A stretch of 64,000 nucleotides of DNA from Patiriisocius sp047730165 (GCF_047730165.1 NZ_CP159834.1:2418001-2482000); one strand, 5' to 3'. Shown: positions 16,935 through 26,269, numbered from the stretch's first letter. Numbers and translations are program-made. Notes: generated by a model from the letters alone, not told the origin.

Positions 16935-18968
16935 TTAAATGAGTCCGTTGTATTTTCTTATAAACCACTCCAACGCAAGAGTGAGTGCTATTAGACCTAA
17001 TAAATATTTCCAATCAATGAGCGGTACTGTTTTTTGTTCACTTTTCTGGATGGTCGCAAAACGAGCATCACTCACTAGTGCAGACGATAGTTTTTCATAT
17101 TGATTGGTCGCAAATAGGCTTCCTTCTGTATAAGTCGCCAAGACACGTAATTTTGTTACATCAGCACTATTAAATTGTTTTTCTGCGTAATAGCCTATAA
17201 TAGCAAAGTTACCACTTCTAGCAACACTTTGGCCCTGTGTGGCCACCGTATATTTATAATTTCCGGCGGAAAGCGAACTTAAATCCACTTCAAAAAAATT
17301 GTTACGTAAGAGCATCGGATAAACCGCGCGCTTTTGTGTCTCCTCATCTACAACAGTAATATTTAACGGAACTCGAGGATCAAACACAAAACTCTTATCA
17401 AAATATTGTGCTGAAATCTTAATCGCATTGTTATTATAGTAAAACGATTCACTACTGACCTCAAGCCTGCTCCTTCGTTTATTTGATGCGAGGTATTGAA
17501 CCATCTTACCCATAAAATTATCAAAGGCTTCAAAATTCTTATTCCTAACATAACATCCTGCTCTCCATCGCCACACCCCTTCTCCATCTAGGATTGCATC
17601 ACGTTTCCCATTTAATTCCATCGTTGCTAATAATGGAGTTTCAGAAGAGAAACCATCTACTATTTGCTCTAATACAATCTCATGAGGTACCGTAATTTCT
17701 AATTCACCAAAGAGCGTGCGCATGGGTGGCATTCTTGAAAACCCAATATCCTCGACAGCAAATGAGCCAAAGTTGCTATTTAAATCTCCTGTGATTTCTT
17801 CAGATTGGTTGGTCGCATTTTTATTAAAATTGCTTTGTGCCGTATTTAAGAAGTTCCAGTCTGTCTCTAATCCAGAAATAGTAAAGCTATTTTTCTTTAA
17901 TCGATCTAGTTCTGTATACACCCCCGCAAAAGTCCTGTCCGGTTGATATAAAATAACTAATTGAGAATCATTTAATAAAGACAGTGCTTCAGACGGTTTT
18001 TTAATTTGAAATTTTCGTTGTTCGTTACTCGTGATTGCCTTTTTTAATGCGCCTAAATCTGGATGAATGATGCTGCTTACGACCAATACATTTGTAGATT
18101 GATCAATTACCTCGACGGCAAAGTACTTCACATTATTAGGGGTATTCTTCTCTCCTTCAATAGGAACTACTTGCGCTATATACTTCTGAAATCCAACCAC
18201 GGACGCTGGAAGTGTAAATGACAAAGTCTCTGAGGTCTTACTTTCACTAAAGCTAACATTCTTTGTGTACACCGTGTTGCTGCCTCGTGTCACCACAAAC
18301 CGACTCGTAACTGCACCAGTACCAGCATAAGATAAAATGACTTCTACCGGAAATTGGTTTTTAAGAAATGCGTATTTATTGGTGTTTAATTGAGCAATTC
18401 TAAGATCAATATATTTTGTAGAATCTCCAATTGCAATAGGGAATATTGGGTTTTTAAGCGAATTGCCTAAAAACTGATAATCTCTTCCTATAGTTTGATT
18501 TCCATCTGTGATTAGCAAAATAGGCGCTGTTTCATCCTGGTATAACTCATTGATAGATGATAGTGACCGAGCGATATTTGTGTTATTCTCCGAAAATGAC
18601 AACGAATCTAAGCTACTGATATCATTACTAAATTTGAATAAGGAAACATCAAACGCTTCATTTAAACCAGCATCCTCTTGTATTTTTCGAACTAATTCTA
18701 ATACCTCTTTTTCTCTACCTAACTCACTGATTGAATTAGAATTATCCACTAAGATAGGAAGTTTAGGTTTAACTGTAAAATAACTATCTGTTGTCATTTT
18801 AGGGTTGATAATCAGCAAAAGAATAAAGAACAAAGTTAAAAACCGAAGCACTCCAAACAACCATTTAAACCTTCCATTGTACTTGGTTTTATATCCATAC
18901 ATAAAAAGTGCGAGCCCAAGGGATACAAGGGCCGCAATGCATATATATAAAATAGTTTCTGGAGTCAT
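16935..18968 (-). CDS. Large membrane protein with vWA-like domain
   Basis: 677 residues. Two N-terminal membrane helices (about 5-25 and 38-58) lead into a von Willebrand A-like domain whose metal site is modified: LPILVDNSNSISELGREKE shows DxSxS as DNSNS, with ITDGNQT further on (about 155-160). The long middle has beta-rich segments, and one helix near the end (WKYLLGLIALTLALEWFIRK) puts the C-terminus in the cytoplasm. The layout matches Bacteroidota BatA-like or DUF4159/glutamine amidotransferase-like envelope proteins, but the exact group is not clear. It forms an operon with the prohibitin gene. Confidence 0.75.
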   Translation of the reverse strand: MTPETILYICIAALVSLGLALFMYGYKTKYNGRFKWLFGVLRFLTLFFILLLIINPKMTTDSYFTVKPKLPILVDNSNSISELGREKEVLELVRKIQEDAGLNEAFDVSLFKFSNDISSLDSLSFSENNTNIARSLSSINELYQDETAPILLITDGNQTIGRDYQFLGNSLKNPIFPIAIGDSTKYIDLRIAQLNTNKYAFLKNQFPVEVILSYAGTGAVTSRFVVTRGSNTVYTKNVSFSESKTSETLSFTLPASVVGFQKYIAQVVPIEGEKNTPNNVKYFAVEVIDQSTNVLVVSSIIHPDLGALKKAITSNEQRKFQIKKPSEALSLLNDSQLVILYQPDRTFAGVYTELDRLKKNSFTISGLETDWNFLNTAQSNFNKNATNQSEEITGDLNSNFGSFAVEDIGFSRMPPMRTLFGELEITVPHEIVLEQIVDGFSSETPLLATMELNGKRDAILDGEGVWRWRAGCYVRNKNFEAFDNFMGKMVQYLASNKRRSRLEVSSESFYYNNNAIKISAQYFDKSFVFDPRVPLNITVVDEETQKRAVYPMLLRNNFFEVDLSSLSAGNYKYTVATQGQSVARSGNFAIIGYYAEKQFNSADVTKLRVLATYTEGSLFATNQYEKLSSALVSDARFATIQKSEQKTVPLIDWKYLLGLIALTLALEWFIRKYNGLI

Positions 18969-19023
18969 TAATGATGTACGGCTTTAGATATGCGATCTAA
19001 GATGTGCAAATTTTGAAGTTTAA

Positions 19024-19039
19024 ACTTTGAACCTTGAAT
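19024..19039 (-). repeat. Dispersed 13-mer ATTCAAGGTTCAA, copy 2
   Basis: In the short gap between fabG and the vWA-like gene, the reverse complement of the 13-mer seen near 4768, extended here by AGTTTAAACTTCAAAA-type sequence. Confidence 0.5.
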
Positions 19040-19042
19040 CCT

Positions 19043-19789
19043 CTATGTTAACATTCCTCCATCTACATTAAGCACTTGCCCGGTAACATACCCAGATAAG
19101 TCACTTGCCAAATAGACACAGGTGTTTGCGATATCTTCTGGTGTTCCGCCACGCTTCAATGGAATTGCATTCCTCCAAGACTGTACCGTAACTTCATCAA
19201 GTTTCCCTGTCATTTCTGTTTCTATAAATCCTGGAGCAATCACATTACATCTTATGTTACGAGAACCTAACTCCAGTGCCACAGATTTTGAAAAACCAAT
19301 GATCCCTGCTTTTGAAGCAGCGTAGTTGGTCTGTCCTGCATTTCCCTTCACCCCTACGATAGAACTCATATTAATGATAGCACCTTTACGTTGTTTAAGC
19401 ATGGTTCGCTGTACCGCCTTTGTCATATTAAAGACAGACTTTAAGTTTACCTCAATAACAGTGTCGAAGTCATCCTCAGACATACGCATCAAAAGATTAT
19501 CCTTAGTAATTCCTGCATTGTTTATTAATATATCAATACCACCAAAGTCTTCCATAACAGTAGCCGCAAGTGTTTGAGATTCATCAAAATTTGCAGCATT
19601 ACTTTTGTATGCCTTCACTTTTACACCGGAGGCGCTTAATTCTGATGCTAATTGCTCCGCAGGTGCCGCAGATGAGTTGTATGTAAATGCTACGTTACAG
19701 CCGTGACTAACAAATACTTCAACAATTCCTTTTCCTATTCCTCTGCTTCCACCCGTGATGATTGCTGTTTTGCCTTCTAATAATTTCAT
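19043..19789 (-). CDS. fabG: 3-oxoacyl-[acyl-carrier-protein] reductase FabG
   Basis: 248 residues, the NADPH-dependent reduction step of fatty-acid elongation in the cytoplasm. Motifs: TGGSRGIGKG at 12-21, NNAGITKDNLLMRMSEDDFD at about 88-107 (the FabG-specific ITRDNLLMRM signature), Ser in NMSSIVGVKGNAGQTNYAAS, and YAASK with the catalytic Tyr and Lys near 154-158, plus the C-terminal SGYVTGQVLNVDGGM. It is distinctly closer to FabG than the SDR at 3.3-4.0 kb. It belongs to the same minus-strand block as sucD and the lpx genes, but a terminator separates it from sucD. Confidence 0.93.
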   Translation of the reverse strand: MKLLEGKTAIITGGSRGIGKGIVEVFVSHGCNVAFTYNSSAAPAEQLASELSASGVKVKAYKSNAANFDESQTLAATVMEDFGGIDILINNAGITKDNLLMRMSEDDFDTVIEVNLKSVFNMTKAVQRTMLKQRKGAIINMSSIVGVKGNAGQTNYAASKAGIIGFSKSVALELGSRNIRCNVIAPGFIETEMTGKLDEVTVQSWRNAIPLKRGGTPEDIANTCVYLASDLSGYVTGQVLNVDGGMLT

Positions 19790-19943
19790 GTGATAATGGT
19801 TAATTAGTTGTTGGTTATGATCATTTTATTTAACAAGCTACTGAACTATGCCATAGTTCAATAAAAAATAACTTCATTTCAATTCCTTACAATTTCCGAA
19901 GTTCTCTAAATCCAAATATACCAAAAGCTTCACGCTTAAACAT

Positions 19944-19975
19944 AAAAAAGCCCCACATATTTGGAGGGCTTTTTC
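19944..19975 (-). terminator. Terminator after sucD
   Basis: AAAAAGCCC / GGGCTTTTT stem with a T run on the minus strand, about 20 bases past the sucD stop. Confidence 0.75.
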
Positions 19976-19993
19976 TATCGTATTTCGCTGTAA

Positions 19994-20866
19994 TTACGCA
20001 ATCACTTCCGCGACTTTCTTACCTATTTCTGCTGGAGAATCTACTACGTGAATTCCGCACTCACGCATAATCTTCTTCTTTGCTTGTGCTGTATCGTCGC
20101 TGCCTCCAACTATTGCACCTGCGTGCCCCATTGTACGTCCTGCCGGTGCAGTCTCACCAGCGATAAAACCAACAATTGGTTTTTTACTGCCACTATTCTT
20201 GTACCAATATGCAGCATCTGCTTCTAGCTGGCCACCTATCTCCCCAATCATTACCACAGCTTCAGTTTCTGGGTCATTGATAAGCATCTCAACCGCTTCT
20301 TTTGTAGTGGTCCCAATAATAGGATCTCCTCCAATACCGATCGCTGTCGTAATACCAAGACCTTGTTTTACCACTTGGTCTGCCGCTTCGTATGTCAATG
20401 TTCCTGACTTGGAAACGATTCCTATTTTACCTTTCTTAAAAACAAAACCTGGCATAATACCTACTTTTGCTTCTCCTGGAGTAATCACACCTGGACAGTT
20501 AGGACCTACTAATCTACACGCTTTATGCTTTATGTAGTTTGAAGCCTTAATCATATCTGCAACTGGGATTCCCTCTGTAATTGTTATAATCACTTTAATT
20601 CCTGCATCTGCCGCTTCCATAATCGCATCTGCGGCAAAGGCTGGTGGTACAAAAATAATGGTCGTATCTGCTCCTACTTCTTTTACAGCTTCTGCAACTG
20701 TATTAAAAACAGGTCTGTCTAAGTGCGATTGCCCCCCTTTTCCCGGAGTAACACCACCCACTAAATTAGTTCCATATTCGATCATTTGACCCGCGTGAAA
20801 AGTACCTTCACTACCGGTAAACCCTTGTACAATTATTTTAGAATCTTTATTTACTAAAACGCTCAT
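19994..20866 (-). CDS. sucD: Succinyl-CoA synthetase alpha subunit
   Basis: 290 residues from the ATG at 20866 (MSVLVNKDSKIIVQGFTGSE); the longer frame to 20938 adds a non-conserved extension and is rejected. It carries the CoA-binding domain at about 1-125 (VQGFTGSEGTFHAGQMIEYG, GGVTPGKGGQ) and the ligase domain. The phosphorylated His is in TMGHAGAIVGG near residue 244, and PNCPGVITPGEAKVGIMPG is the usual loop. It makes ATP or GTP from succinyl-CoA in the TCA cycle. The partner subunit sucC is not in the window, the normal situation in Flavobacteriaceae. Confidence 0.97.
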   Translation of the reverse strand: MSVLVNKDSKIIVQGFTGSEGTFHAGQMIEYGTNLVGGVTPGKGGQSHLDRPVFNTVAEAVKEVGADTTIIFVPPAFAADAIMEAADAGIKVIITITEGIPVADMIKASNYIKHKACRLVGPNCPGVITPGEAKVGIMPGFVFKKGKIGIVSKSGTLTYEAADQVVKQGLGITTAIGIGGDPIIGTTTKEAVEMLINDPETEAVVMIGEIGGQLEADAAYWYKNSGSKKPIVGFIAGETAPAGRTMGHAGAIVGGSDDTAQAKKKIMRECGIHVVDSPAEIGKKVAEVIA

Positions 20867-20972
20867 GCTTTTATGTTCTTTTTGTGTGATTATGTTTCCG
20901 TAATTTCCTCGGAAATATGCTGTTTTTTGAGATGGCAAAGATACAATATATCTCTGTTCTAATTTGTAGTTT

Positions 20973-21386
20973 TTATACTTTTACTTTATGGTAAGAACTA
21001 TTTGTGTCATCCTGATTCATCGCAGGCTGGCTTACTTGATGACCACGGTATAACTTGCCGTCCTTTACTTGCCAGATTGCAATAAAATGAGCGATTCCAA
21101 GCTCTTCGTCTGGATTTTCTATGGTGCGAACATAATACTTATATCGCATCGTGACATGATCATCATCTTCAAGCATGTGACTCACTTCTATTCTCAGCTC
21201 ATTGTACGTGCGTGCAATTTCTTGAAAAGTAGCTATGATCTCATCAAAATGAAATACAGATAAGCCATCTGTACTGTTCCAAATGAGTTCAACTTCTGGG
21301 TGCATATATTTACCGAGCACCGTGTGATCATTAATAAAATCTGAATTATAAAAATCCTTTACAATTTGTTTTGCGCTTGTACTCAT
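20973..21386 (-). CDS. NTF2/SnoaL-like fold protein
   Basis: 137 residues, no signal. The sequence fits the cystatin-like alpha+beta fold: KQIVKDFYNSDFINDHTVLG at the N-terminus, YMHPEVELIWNSTDGLSVFH, and strands DDDHVTMRYKYYVRTI and LGIAHFIAIWQVKDGKLYRG. The last three strands and GHQVSQPA give the usual SnoaL finish. Members bind small ligands or act as isomerases; no function can be named. Its start codon overlaps the stop of the LpxD paralogue by one base, so it is coupled to it. Confidence 0.8.
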   Translation of the reverse strand: MSTSAKQIVKDFYNSDFINDHTVLGKYMHPEVELIWNSTDGLSVFHFDEIIATFQEIARTYNELRIEVSHMLEDDDHVTMRYKYYVRTIENPDEELGIAHFIAIWQVKDGKLYRGHQVSQPAMNQDDTNSSYHKVKV

Positions 21387-22321
21387 TATAATTTGTCTAA
21401 TTTTTCTATAATATCTGGTATCAACCTTATGGAAGCTATTTCCTTATATTTTTTTCTGAATTCGTCTGCAGGTGACCCAAAATAACTCTTATGTCCCTCC
21501 AGCGATTTACTTACTCCGCTTTGCGCAGAGATTATTGCTTTTTCTCCTATGGTGACACCACTTGTAATGGCAGCTTGCCCCCAAATTGTCACAAAATCTT
21601 CAATAATCACGCAACCTGCAATTGCAACTTGTGCAGCAATTAAACAGCGCCTACCCACTAAAGTATCATGGCCTATGTGTACTTGATTGTCAAGCTTTGT
21701 CCCTTCGCTAATAGTAGTTGAAGCAGTCACGCCTTTGTCAATGGTGCACAGCGCACCAATGTCAACATTGTTTTGAATGACAACGTTGCCACAGCTTACC
21801 AGTTTATCAAAATTTTCTGGCCTATTTTTATAATAAAAAGCATCTGCTCCTAGTACGGTTCCTGCATGAATAGTTACTCTATCTCCAATGATGGTATTAT
21901 CATAGATAACTACATTAGGATGAATCAAACAGTCCTTCCCTATTTTTACGTTATTCCCGATAAAAACATTTGGCTGTATTACAGTATGCAATCCTATTTC
22001 TGCAGAGTCTGATATCACTGCTCTTGCCGCGATGAATGGATTAAAATGATTAATTATCTTATTAAAGTCTCTGAAAGGATCATCAGAAATTAATAAAGCC
22101 TTTCCTTCTGGACAGGCAACTTCCTTATTTATAAGCACTATGGTCGCTTGTGACTGTAATGCTTTATCATAATACTTAGGATGATCTACAAAAACAATAT
22201 CGCCAGGATTCACAACATGAATCTCGTTCAGCCCTAAAACAGGGAAGTCTGCGCTCCCTAAGAAGTCGCAATCTATGAGCTTAGCAATATCTCTTAAAGT
22301 CTGTGGTTTAGAAAACTTCAT
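21386..22321 (-). CDS. LpxD-paralogous hexapeptide acyltransferase
   Basis: 311 residues from the ATG at 22321 (MKFSKPQTLRDIAKLIDCDF); the longer frame crosses the efp terminator and is rejected. An LpxD-type N-terminal uridine-binding domain (VLGLNEIHVVNPGDIVFVDH) is followed by left-handed beta-helix repeats (DSAEIGLHTVIQPNVFIGNN, VKIGKDCLIHPNVVIYDNTI). The active His corresponds to NQVHIGHDTLVG, and the C-terminal helix ends VSKSLEGHKSYFGSPADEFR. It is a second LpxD-like enzyme besides the one at 25.2-26.3 kb, in the place where Bacteroidota often keep such a paralogue. It may add acyl chains to another UDP-sugar; substrate unknown. Confidence 0.85.
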   Translation of the reverse strand: MKFSKPQTLRDIAKLIDCDFLGSADFPVLGLNEIHVVNPGDIVFVDHPKYYDKALQSQATIVLINKEVACPEGKALLISDDPFRDFNKIINHFNPFIAARAVISDSAEIGLHTVIQPNVFIGNNVKIGKDCLIHPNVVIYDNTIIGDRVTIHAGTVLGADAFYYKNRPENFDKLVSCGNVVIQNNVDIGALCTIDKGVTASTTISEGTKLDNQVHIGHDTLVGRRCLIAAQVAIAGCVIIEDFVTIWGQAAITSGVTIGEKAIISAQSGVSKSLEGHKSYFGSPADEFRKKYKEIASIRLIPDIIEKLDKL

Positions 22322-22330
22322 GAGCCAAAT

Positions 22331-22374
22331 ATAAAAAAAATCCCTCACCGTATAAGATACAGGAGGGATTTATT
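22331..22374 (-). terminator. Terminator after efp, in the leader of the LpxD paralogue
   Basis: Stem AAATCCCTC / GAGGGATTT with a 16-base loop; on the minus strand a run of eight T follows, ending about ten bases before the ATG of the next gene. Confidence 0.7.
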
Positions 22375-22391
22375 TTTCTTAGGAAGATATA

Positions 22392-22958
22392 CTATTCTTT
22401 TACTCTTTCTTTGTATGTCCCTTTATCGGTTTCTACTTTTATCTTATCGCCTTCGTTAATGAATAAAGGCACATTTACCTCTGCTCCTGTTTCTACGGTT
22501 GCTGGCTTTGTAGCATTTGTTGCTGTATTACCTTTTATACCTGGCTCAGTAGCTGTTACTTCAAGTATGACACTGGCCGGTAACTCTACTAATAGCGGTG
22601 AATTATCTTCAGAGTTCATTGTTACTTTCACCACTTCTCCTTCTTTCATTAATCCAGGATTGTCCAATGCTGCCTCTAACAAGCGAATTTGGGTGTAATC
22701 TGCTTCATTCATAAAATGATAAAACTCTCCGTCATTGTACAAATACTGAAACTTATGGGTCTCTACACGTACGTCATCTAACTTATGACCTGCTGAAAAA
22801 GTGTTATCAATCACCTTTCCATTCGTGACACTTTTAAGCTTTGTTCTTACGAAAGCAGGGCCCTTACCCGGTTTAACGTGTAAAAACTCAATCACTTTAT
22901 AAATATCATGATTAAACCTAATACATAATCCATTTCTAATATCTGATGTTGATGCCAT
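22392..22958 (-). CDS. efp: Translation elongation factor P
   Basis: 188 residues, the normal length. Three beta-barrel domains: the N-terminal KOW-like domain with the loop HVKPGKGPAFVRTKLKS that carries the Lys (or Arg) at the modified position at about 32-34, then the middle OB domain, and the C-terminal OB domain ending VEVNVPLFINEGDKIKVE-like (seen as ETGAEVNVPLFINEGDKIKV). It rescues ribosomes stalled at polyproline stretches. It lies between lpxA and the LpxD paralogue, the frequent arrangement in Bacteroidota. Confidence 0.97.
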   Translation of the reverse strand: MASTSDIRNGLCIRFNHDIYKVIEFLHVKPGKGPAFVRTKLKSVTNGKVIDNTFSAGHKLDDVRVETHKFQYLYNDGEFYHFMNEADYTQIRLLEAALDNPGLMKEGEVVKVTMNSEDNSPLLVELPASVILEVTATEPGIKGNTATNATKPATVETGAEVNVPLFINEGDKIKVETDKGTYKERVKE

Positions 22959-23037
22959 ATAATTTTATTAATCCGCAATCGCGGGCTATTAATTTATTTC
23001 TATTTTTTGTCTGCTTCGGACATATCAAATTTTTAAA

Positions 23038-23050
23038 ATTTCCGAAGTAA
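23038..23050 (+). repeat. Scattered palindrome, intergenic copy ATTTCCGAAGTAA
   Basis: In the gap between lpxA and efp, a copy of the short imperfect palindrome described in the findings. Confidence 0.5.
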
Positions 23051-23061
23051 AAAAGAGTTTT

Positions 23062-23844
23062 TTAATTACTAAAATAACCCTTCATAATACCGCGCTTAGA
23101 GTTTCTGATAAATTGTAAAATCTCATCCCGCTCTGGGGTTGCCTCCATTTCAGCCTCAATGATTTGAGCTGCTTGCGAGTTGTTATAACTTTTCTGATAC
23201 AAAATGCGATATACATCTTGAATCTCCTTGATTTTATCAGCTGCATACCCGCGACGTCTTAATCCTATAGAATTAATCCCTACATAACTCAATGGCTCAC
23301 GCGCTGCCTTTACAAACGGCGGCACATCTTTACGAACCAACGATCCACCCGTCACAAACGCATGATTTCCTATCATACAAAACTGATGAACGGCTGTCAT
23401 TCCAGCAAGAATAACATAATCACCAACGGTGCAGTGCCCAGCTAAGGTACTATTGTTTGAAAAAATACAGTTATTCCCTACGATGCAATCGTGTGCTATA
23501 TGGCAATAGGCCATAATAAGACAGTTGTCACCAATCACAGTTTTACCTCTATCAACAGTACCTCTGTTTACGGTTACATATTCTCTAATCGTTACGTTAT
23601 CACCAATAACGACCGTCGTATCTTCATCTTGAAATTTTAAATCTTGTGGTATTGCAGAGATTACGGCGCCTGGAAAAATATTACAGTTTTTCCCAATTCG
23701 CGCTCCCTCCATAATCGTCACGTTAGACCCAATCCAAGTTCCATCTCCAATGATAACGTTATTATGAATAGTTGTAAATGGTTCAATCACAACGTTTTTT
23801 GCAATCTTAGCTCCAGGATGCACGTATGCTAATGGTTGATTCAT
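23062..23844 (-). CDS. lpxA: UDP-N-acetylglucosamine acyltransferase LpxA
   Basis: 260 residues. It transfers a 3-hydroxyacyl chain from ACP to UDP-GlcNAc, the first step of lipid A synthesis. The left-handed beta-helix is clear (PGAKIAKNVVIEPFTTIHNN, GDGTWIGSNVTIMEGARIGK); the catalytic His lies in AYCHIAHDCIVGNNCIFSNN, about residue 120, and the C-terminal helical region begins GINSIGLRRRGYAADKI. The start overlaps the stop of lpxC-fabZ by one base, so translation is coupled. Confidence 0.96.
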   Translation of the reverse strand: MNQPLAYVHPGAKIAKNVVIEPFTTIHNNVIIGDGTWIGSNVTIMEGARIGKNCNIFPGAVISAIPQDLKFQDEDTTVVIGDNVTIREYVTVNRGTVDRGKTVIGDNCLIMAYCHIAHDCIVGNNCIFSNNSTLAGHCTVGDYVILAGMTAVHQFCMIGNHAFVTGGSLVRKDVPPFVKAAREPLSYVGINSIGLRRRGYAADKIKEIQDVYRILYQKSYNNSQAAQIIEAEMEATPERDEILQFIRNSKRGIMKGYFSN

Positions 23845-25250
23845 TATAAATTTTTTGTTTTGACTATTTGCGCCATTAATTCTGCTTCGGTCACTAGTTT
23901 ATCTCCTACAAAAGCATTCCCTTTCATATGGACGATTCCTCTGCGTATAGGTGTTATTAACTCTAAACTAAAGACTAAAGTATCTCCAGGGTTTACTTGT
24001 TGTTTAAACTTGACATTATTTATTTTCATAAAGAATGTCAAATAATTCTCAGGATCTGGAACAGTGCTCAGTGCTAGAATTCCTCCTGTTTGTGCCATGG
24101 CTTCTACAATAAGAACTCCTGGCATCACTGGTGCACCAGGAAAATGACCCACAAAAAATGGCTCATTCATTGTTACGTTCTTAAGACCAATAACATGATT
24201 ACTAGATAGTTCAATTATTTTATCTACAAATAAAAATGGTGGCCTATGTGGCAACATTTCCATTATTTGGTTTACGTCTTTTACTGGCTTCGCATAAAGG
24301 TCCACTTTAGGCACTTTATTACGTAATTCCAGTTTTATTTGTTTTGCAAGTTTTTTTGCAAACTGCGTATTCACATGGTGTCCAGGTTTGTTTGCTATTA
24401 TTTTCCCACGTATACGCGTTCCTATTAAAGCAAGGTCGCCTATGACATCTAGCAACTTATGTCTTGCCGCCTCATTAGCGTGATGCAGTGTTAAGTTATC
24501 AAGTATTCCGTTAGGTTTTACAGAAATGGACTCTTTTCCAAACGCCTTACGTAGCTTATCCATCGTGTTAGGAGACAACTCCTTATCAACATATACAATA
24601 GCATTGTTCAGATCTCCTCCTTTTATTAGCCCATGCTCCAACAACATCTCAATCTCATGCAAAAAGCTAAAAGTTCTAGAATCTGATATTTCGGTTTTAA
24701 AATCTGATAAGCGTTCTAATGATGCGTTTTGGGTTCCTAAAATCTTAGTCCCAAAATCAACCATCGTAGTCACTTTGTATTCATCACTGGGCATTAGGAT
24801 AATCTCGCTTCCGGATTCCTCATCTTTATAAGTAATCACCTCGGTTACCACATATTCTTCTCTGAATTCTTCTAAAATAACAATACCAGCTTTTTCTATG
24901 GCTTCCACAAAAAACTTCGAAGAGCCATCCATAATAGGGGGCTCACTTGAGTTAAGTTCTAAAATACAATTATCAACCTCCATTCCCACTAAGGCTGCAA
25001 GTACATGCTCACTAGTTTGGATTTTTACTCCGTTTTTATCGAGATTGGTTCCACGCTGTGTATCTACCACATAATTTGCGTCTGCCTCAACAATGGGTTG
25101 ATCGTCAAGATCTACTCGAACAAATTTATAACCGTGATTTGCAGGTGCTGGTTTAAAAGTAAGAGTTACTTCCGCTCCAGTATGCAAACCAACACCGGTT
25201 AGCGAAACTTCTTTGGCTATCGTTGTTTGTTTACTTGTACTCGTGGTCAT
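23844..25250 (-). CDS. lpxC-fabZ: Bifunctional UDP-3-O-acyl-GlcNAc deacetylase / 3-hydroxyacyl-ACP dehydratase
   Basis: 468 residues, the LpxC-FabZ fusion characteristic of Bacteroidota. LpxC occupies about 1-310 (VSLTGVGLHTGAEVTLTFKP, TSEHVLAALVGMEVDNCILE with a zinc His, HKLLDVIGDLALIGTRIRGK with zinc His and Asp, and ANKPGHHVNTQFAKKLA). FabZ occupies about 325-468 (MLPHRPPFLFVDKIIELSSN with the catalytic His, and FFVGHFPGAPVMPGVLIVEA with the catalytic Glu). It joins lipid A deacetylation to fatty-acid elongation. It shares single-base overlaps with lpxD upstream and lpxA downstream. Confidence 0.97.
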   Translation of the reverse strand: MTTSTSKQTTIAKEVSLTGVGLHTGAEVTLTFKPAPANHGYKFVRVDLDDQPIVEADANYVVDTQRGTNLDKNGVKIQTSEHVLAALVGMEVDNCILELNSSEPPIMDGSSKFFVEAIEKAGIVILEEFREEYVVTEVITYKDEESGSEIILMPSDEYKVTTMVDFGTKILGTQNASLERLSDFKTEISDSRTFSFLHEIEMLLEHGLIKGGDLNNAIVYVDKELSPNTMDKLRKAFGKESISVKPNGILDNLTLHHANEAARHKLLDVIGDLALIGTRIRGKIIANKPGHHVNTQFAKKLAKQIKLELRNKVPKVDLYAKPVKDVNQIMEMLPHRPPFLFVDKIIELSSNHVIGLKNVTMNEPFFVGHFPGAPVMPGVLIVEAMAQTGGILALSTVPDPENYLTFFMKINNVKFKQQVNPGDTLVFSLELITPIRRGIVHMKGNAFVGDKLVTEAELMAQIVKTKNL

Positions 25251-26269
25251 TATTGTTTGTTTTTTTCAAAGGTATTAAATCGCTTCATGATATCGGGTAG
25301 ATTTTTGAAGTGAACGTAGCTTTTGTTCCAATCTCCATAATTAAATGCTGGCGAACCTTGTAATGTAGCATTGTCTTTAAGGTTACGTCCTATTCCACTT
25401 TGTGCTTGTATTTTTACATTATCACCTATGGTTAAATGTCCAGCAATCCCTACTTGCCCACCTATCATACAGTTCTTTCCTATTTTTGTAGAACCCGCAA
25501 TCCCAGTCTGCGCAGCTATCACCGTGTTTTCTCCTATCTCTACATTATGTGCAATCTGTATCTGGTTGTCTAGCTTTACGCCTTTTCTAATGATAGTGGA
25601 ACCTAAGGTAGCTCTGTCAATCGTTGTTCCAGCACCAATATCAACATTATCCTCTAGCATAACGTTTCCTGTTTGTGGCACTTTACTGTAAATTCCTTCC
25701 TCGTTAGGAGTGAACCCAAAACCATCGGCCCCAAGAATGACACCACCGTTGATGACGCAGTTATTACCAATAATGGTTTCAGAATATATTTTTGCTCCTG
25801 CAAAAACTATCACATTATCTCCTATGGCTACATTATCACCAATAAATACATTAGGATACAACTTTACATTATCACCAATCGTTACATTATCACCAATATA
25901 AGCAAAAGCACCTATATATGGGTCTGCGCCATAGATCGCAGATTCAGAAATAAACACGGGCTGTTCAATGCCGGTTTTATTCATCTTTACCATATTATAA
26001 TATTCCAGTAATTTTGAGAAAGCTTTATAAGCATCTTCCACTCTAATCAAGGTCGTGTTTATAGGTTTTTCAGGCTCAAAGTCTTTACTAACAATAGTAA
26101 CAGACGCTTCCGTATCGTATATAAATGATGTGTATTTTGGGTTTGCCAAAAACGTGAGGGATCCAGGAACCCCTTCTTCAATTTTAGCTAATTTAGACAC
26201 TTCTATTTGCTCATCACCTTCAACTTCTCCTTCAAGAATGCCTGCAATCTGCGCTGCTGTAAATTTCAT
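25250..26269 (-). CDS. lpxD: UDP-3-O-(3-hydroxyacyl)glucosamine N-acyltransferase LpxD
   Basis: 339 residues. The N-terminal uridine-binding domain (AAQIAGILEGEVEGDEQIEV, VPGSLTFLANPKYTSFIYDT) is followed by a long hexapeptide helix and a C-terminal helix (LKDNATLQGSPAFNYGDWNK). The catalytic His corresponds to LDNQIQIAHNVEIGENTVIA at about 235-245. It performs the third step of lipid A synthesis. First gene of the lpxD / lpxC-fabZ / lpxA run; the 365-base gap before it holds no gene and would be the promoter region. Confidence 0.96.
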   Translation of the reverse strand: MKFTAAQIAGILEGEVEGDEQIEVSKLAKIEEGVPGSLTFLANPKYTSFIYDTEASVTIVSKDFEPEKPINTTLIRVEDAYKAFSKLLEYYNMVKMNKTGIEQPVFISESAIYGADPYIGAFAYIGDNVTIGDNVKLYPNVFIGDNVAIGDNVIVFAGAKIYSETIIGNNCVINGGVILGADGFGFTPNEEGIYSKVPQTGNVMLEDNVDIGAGTTIDRATLGSTIIRKGVKLDNQIQIAHNVEIGENTVIAAQTGIAGSTKIGKNCMIGGQVGIAGHLTIGDNVKIQAQSGIGRNLKDNATLQGSPAFNYGDWNKSYVHFKNLPDIMKRFNTFEKNKQ

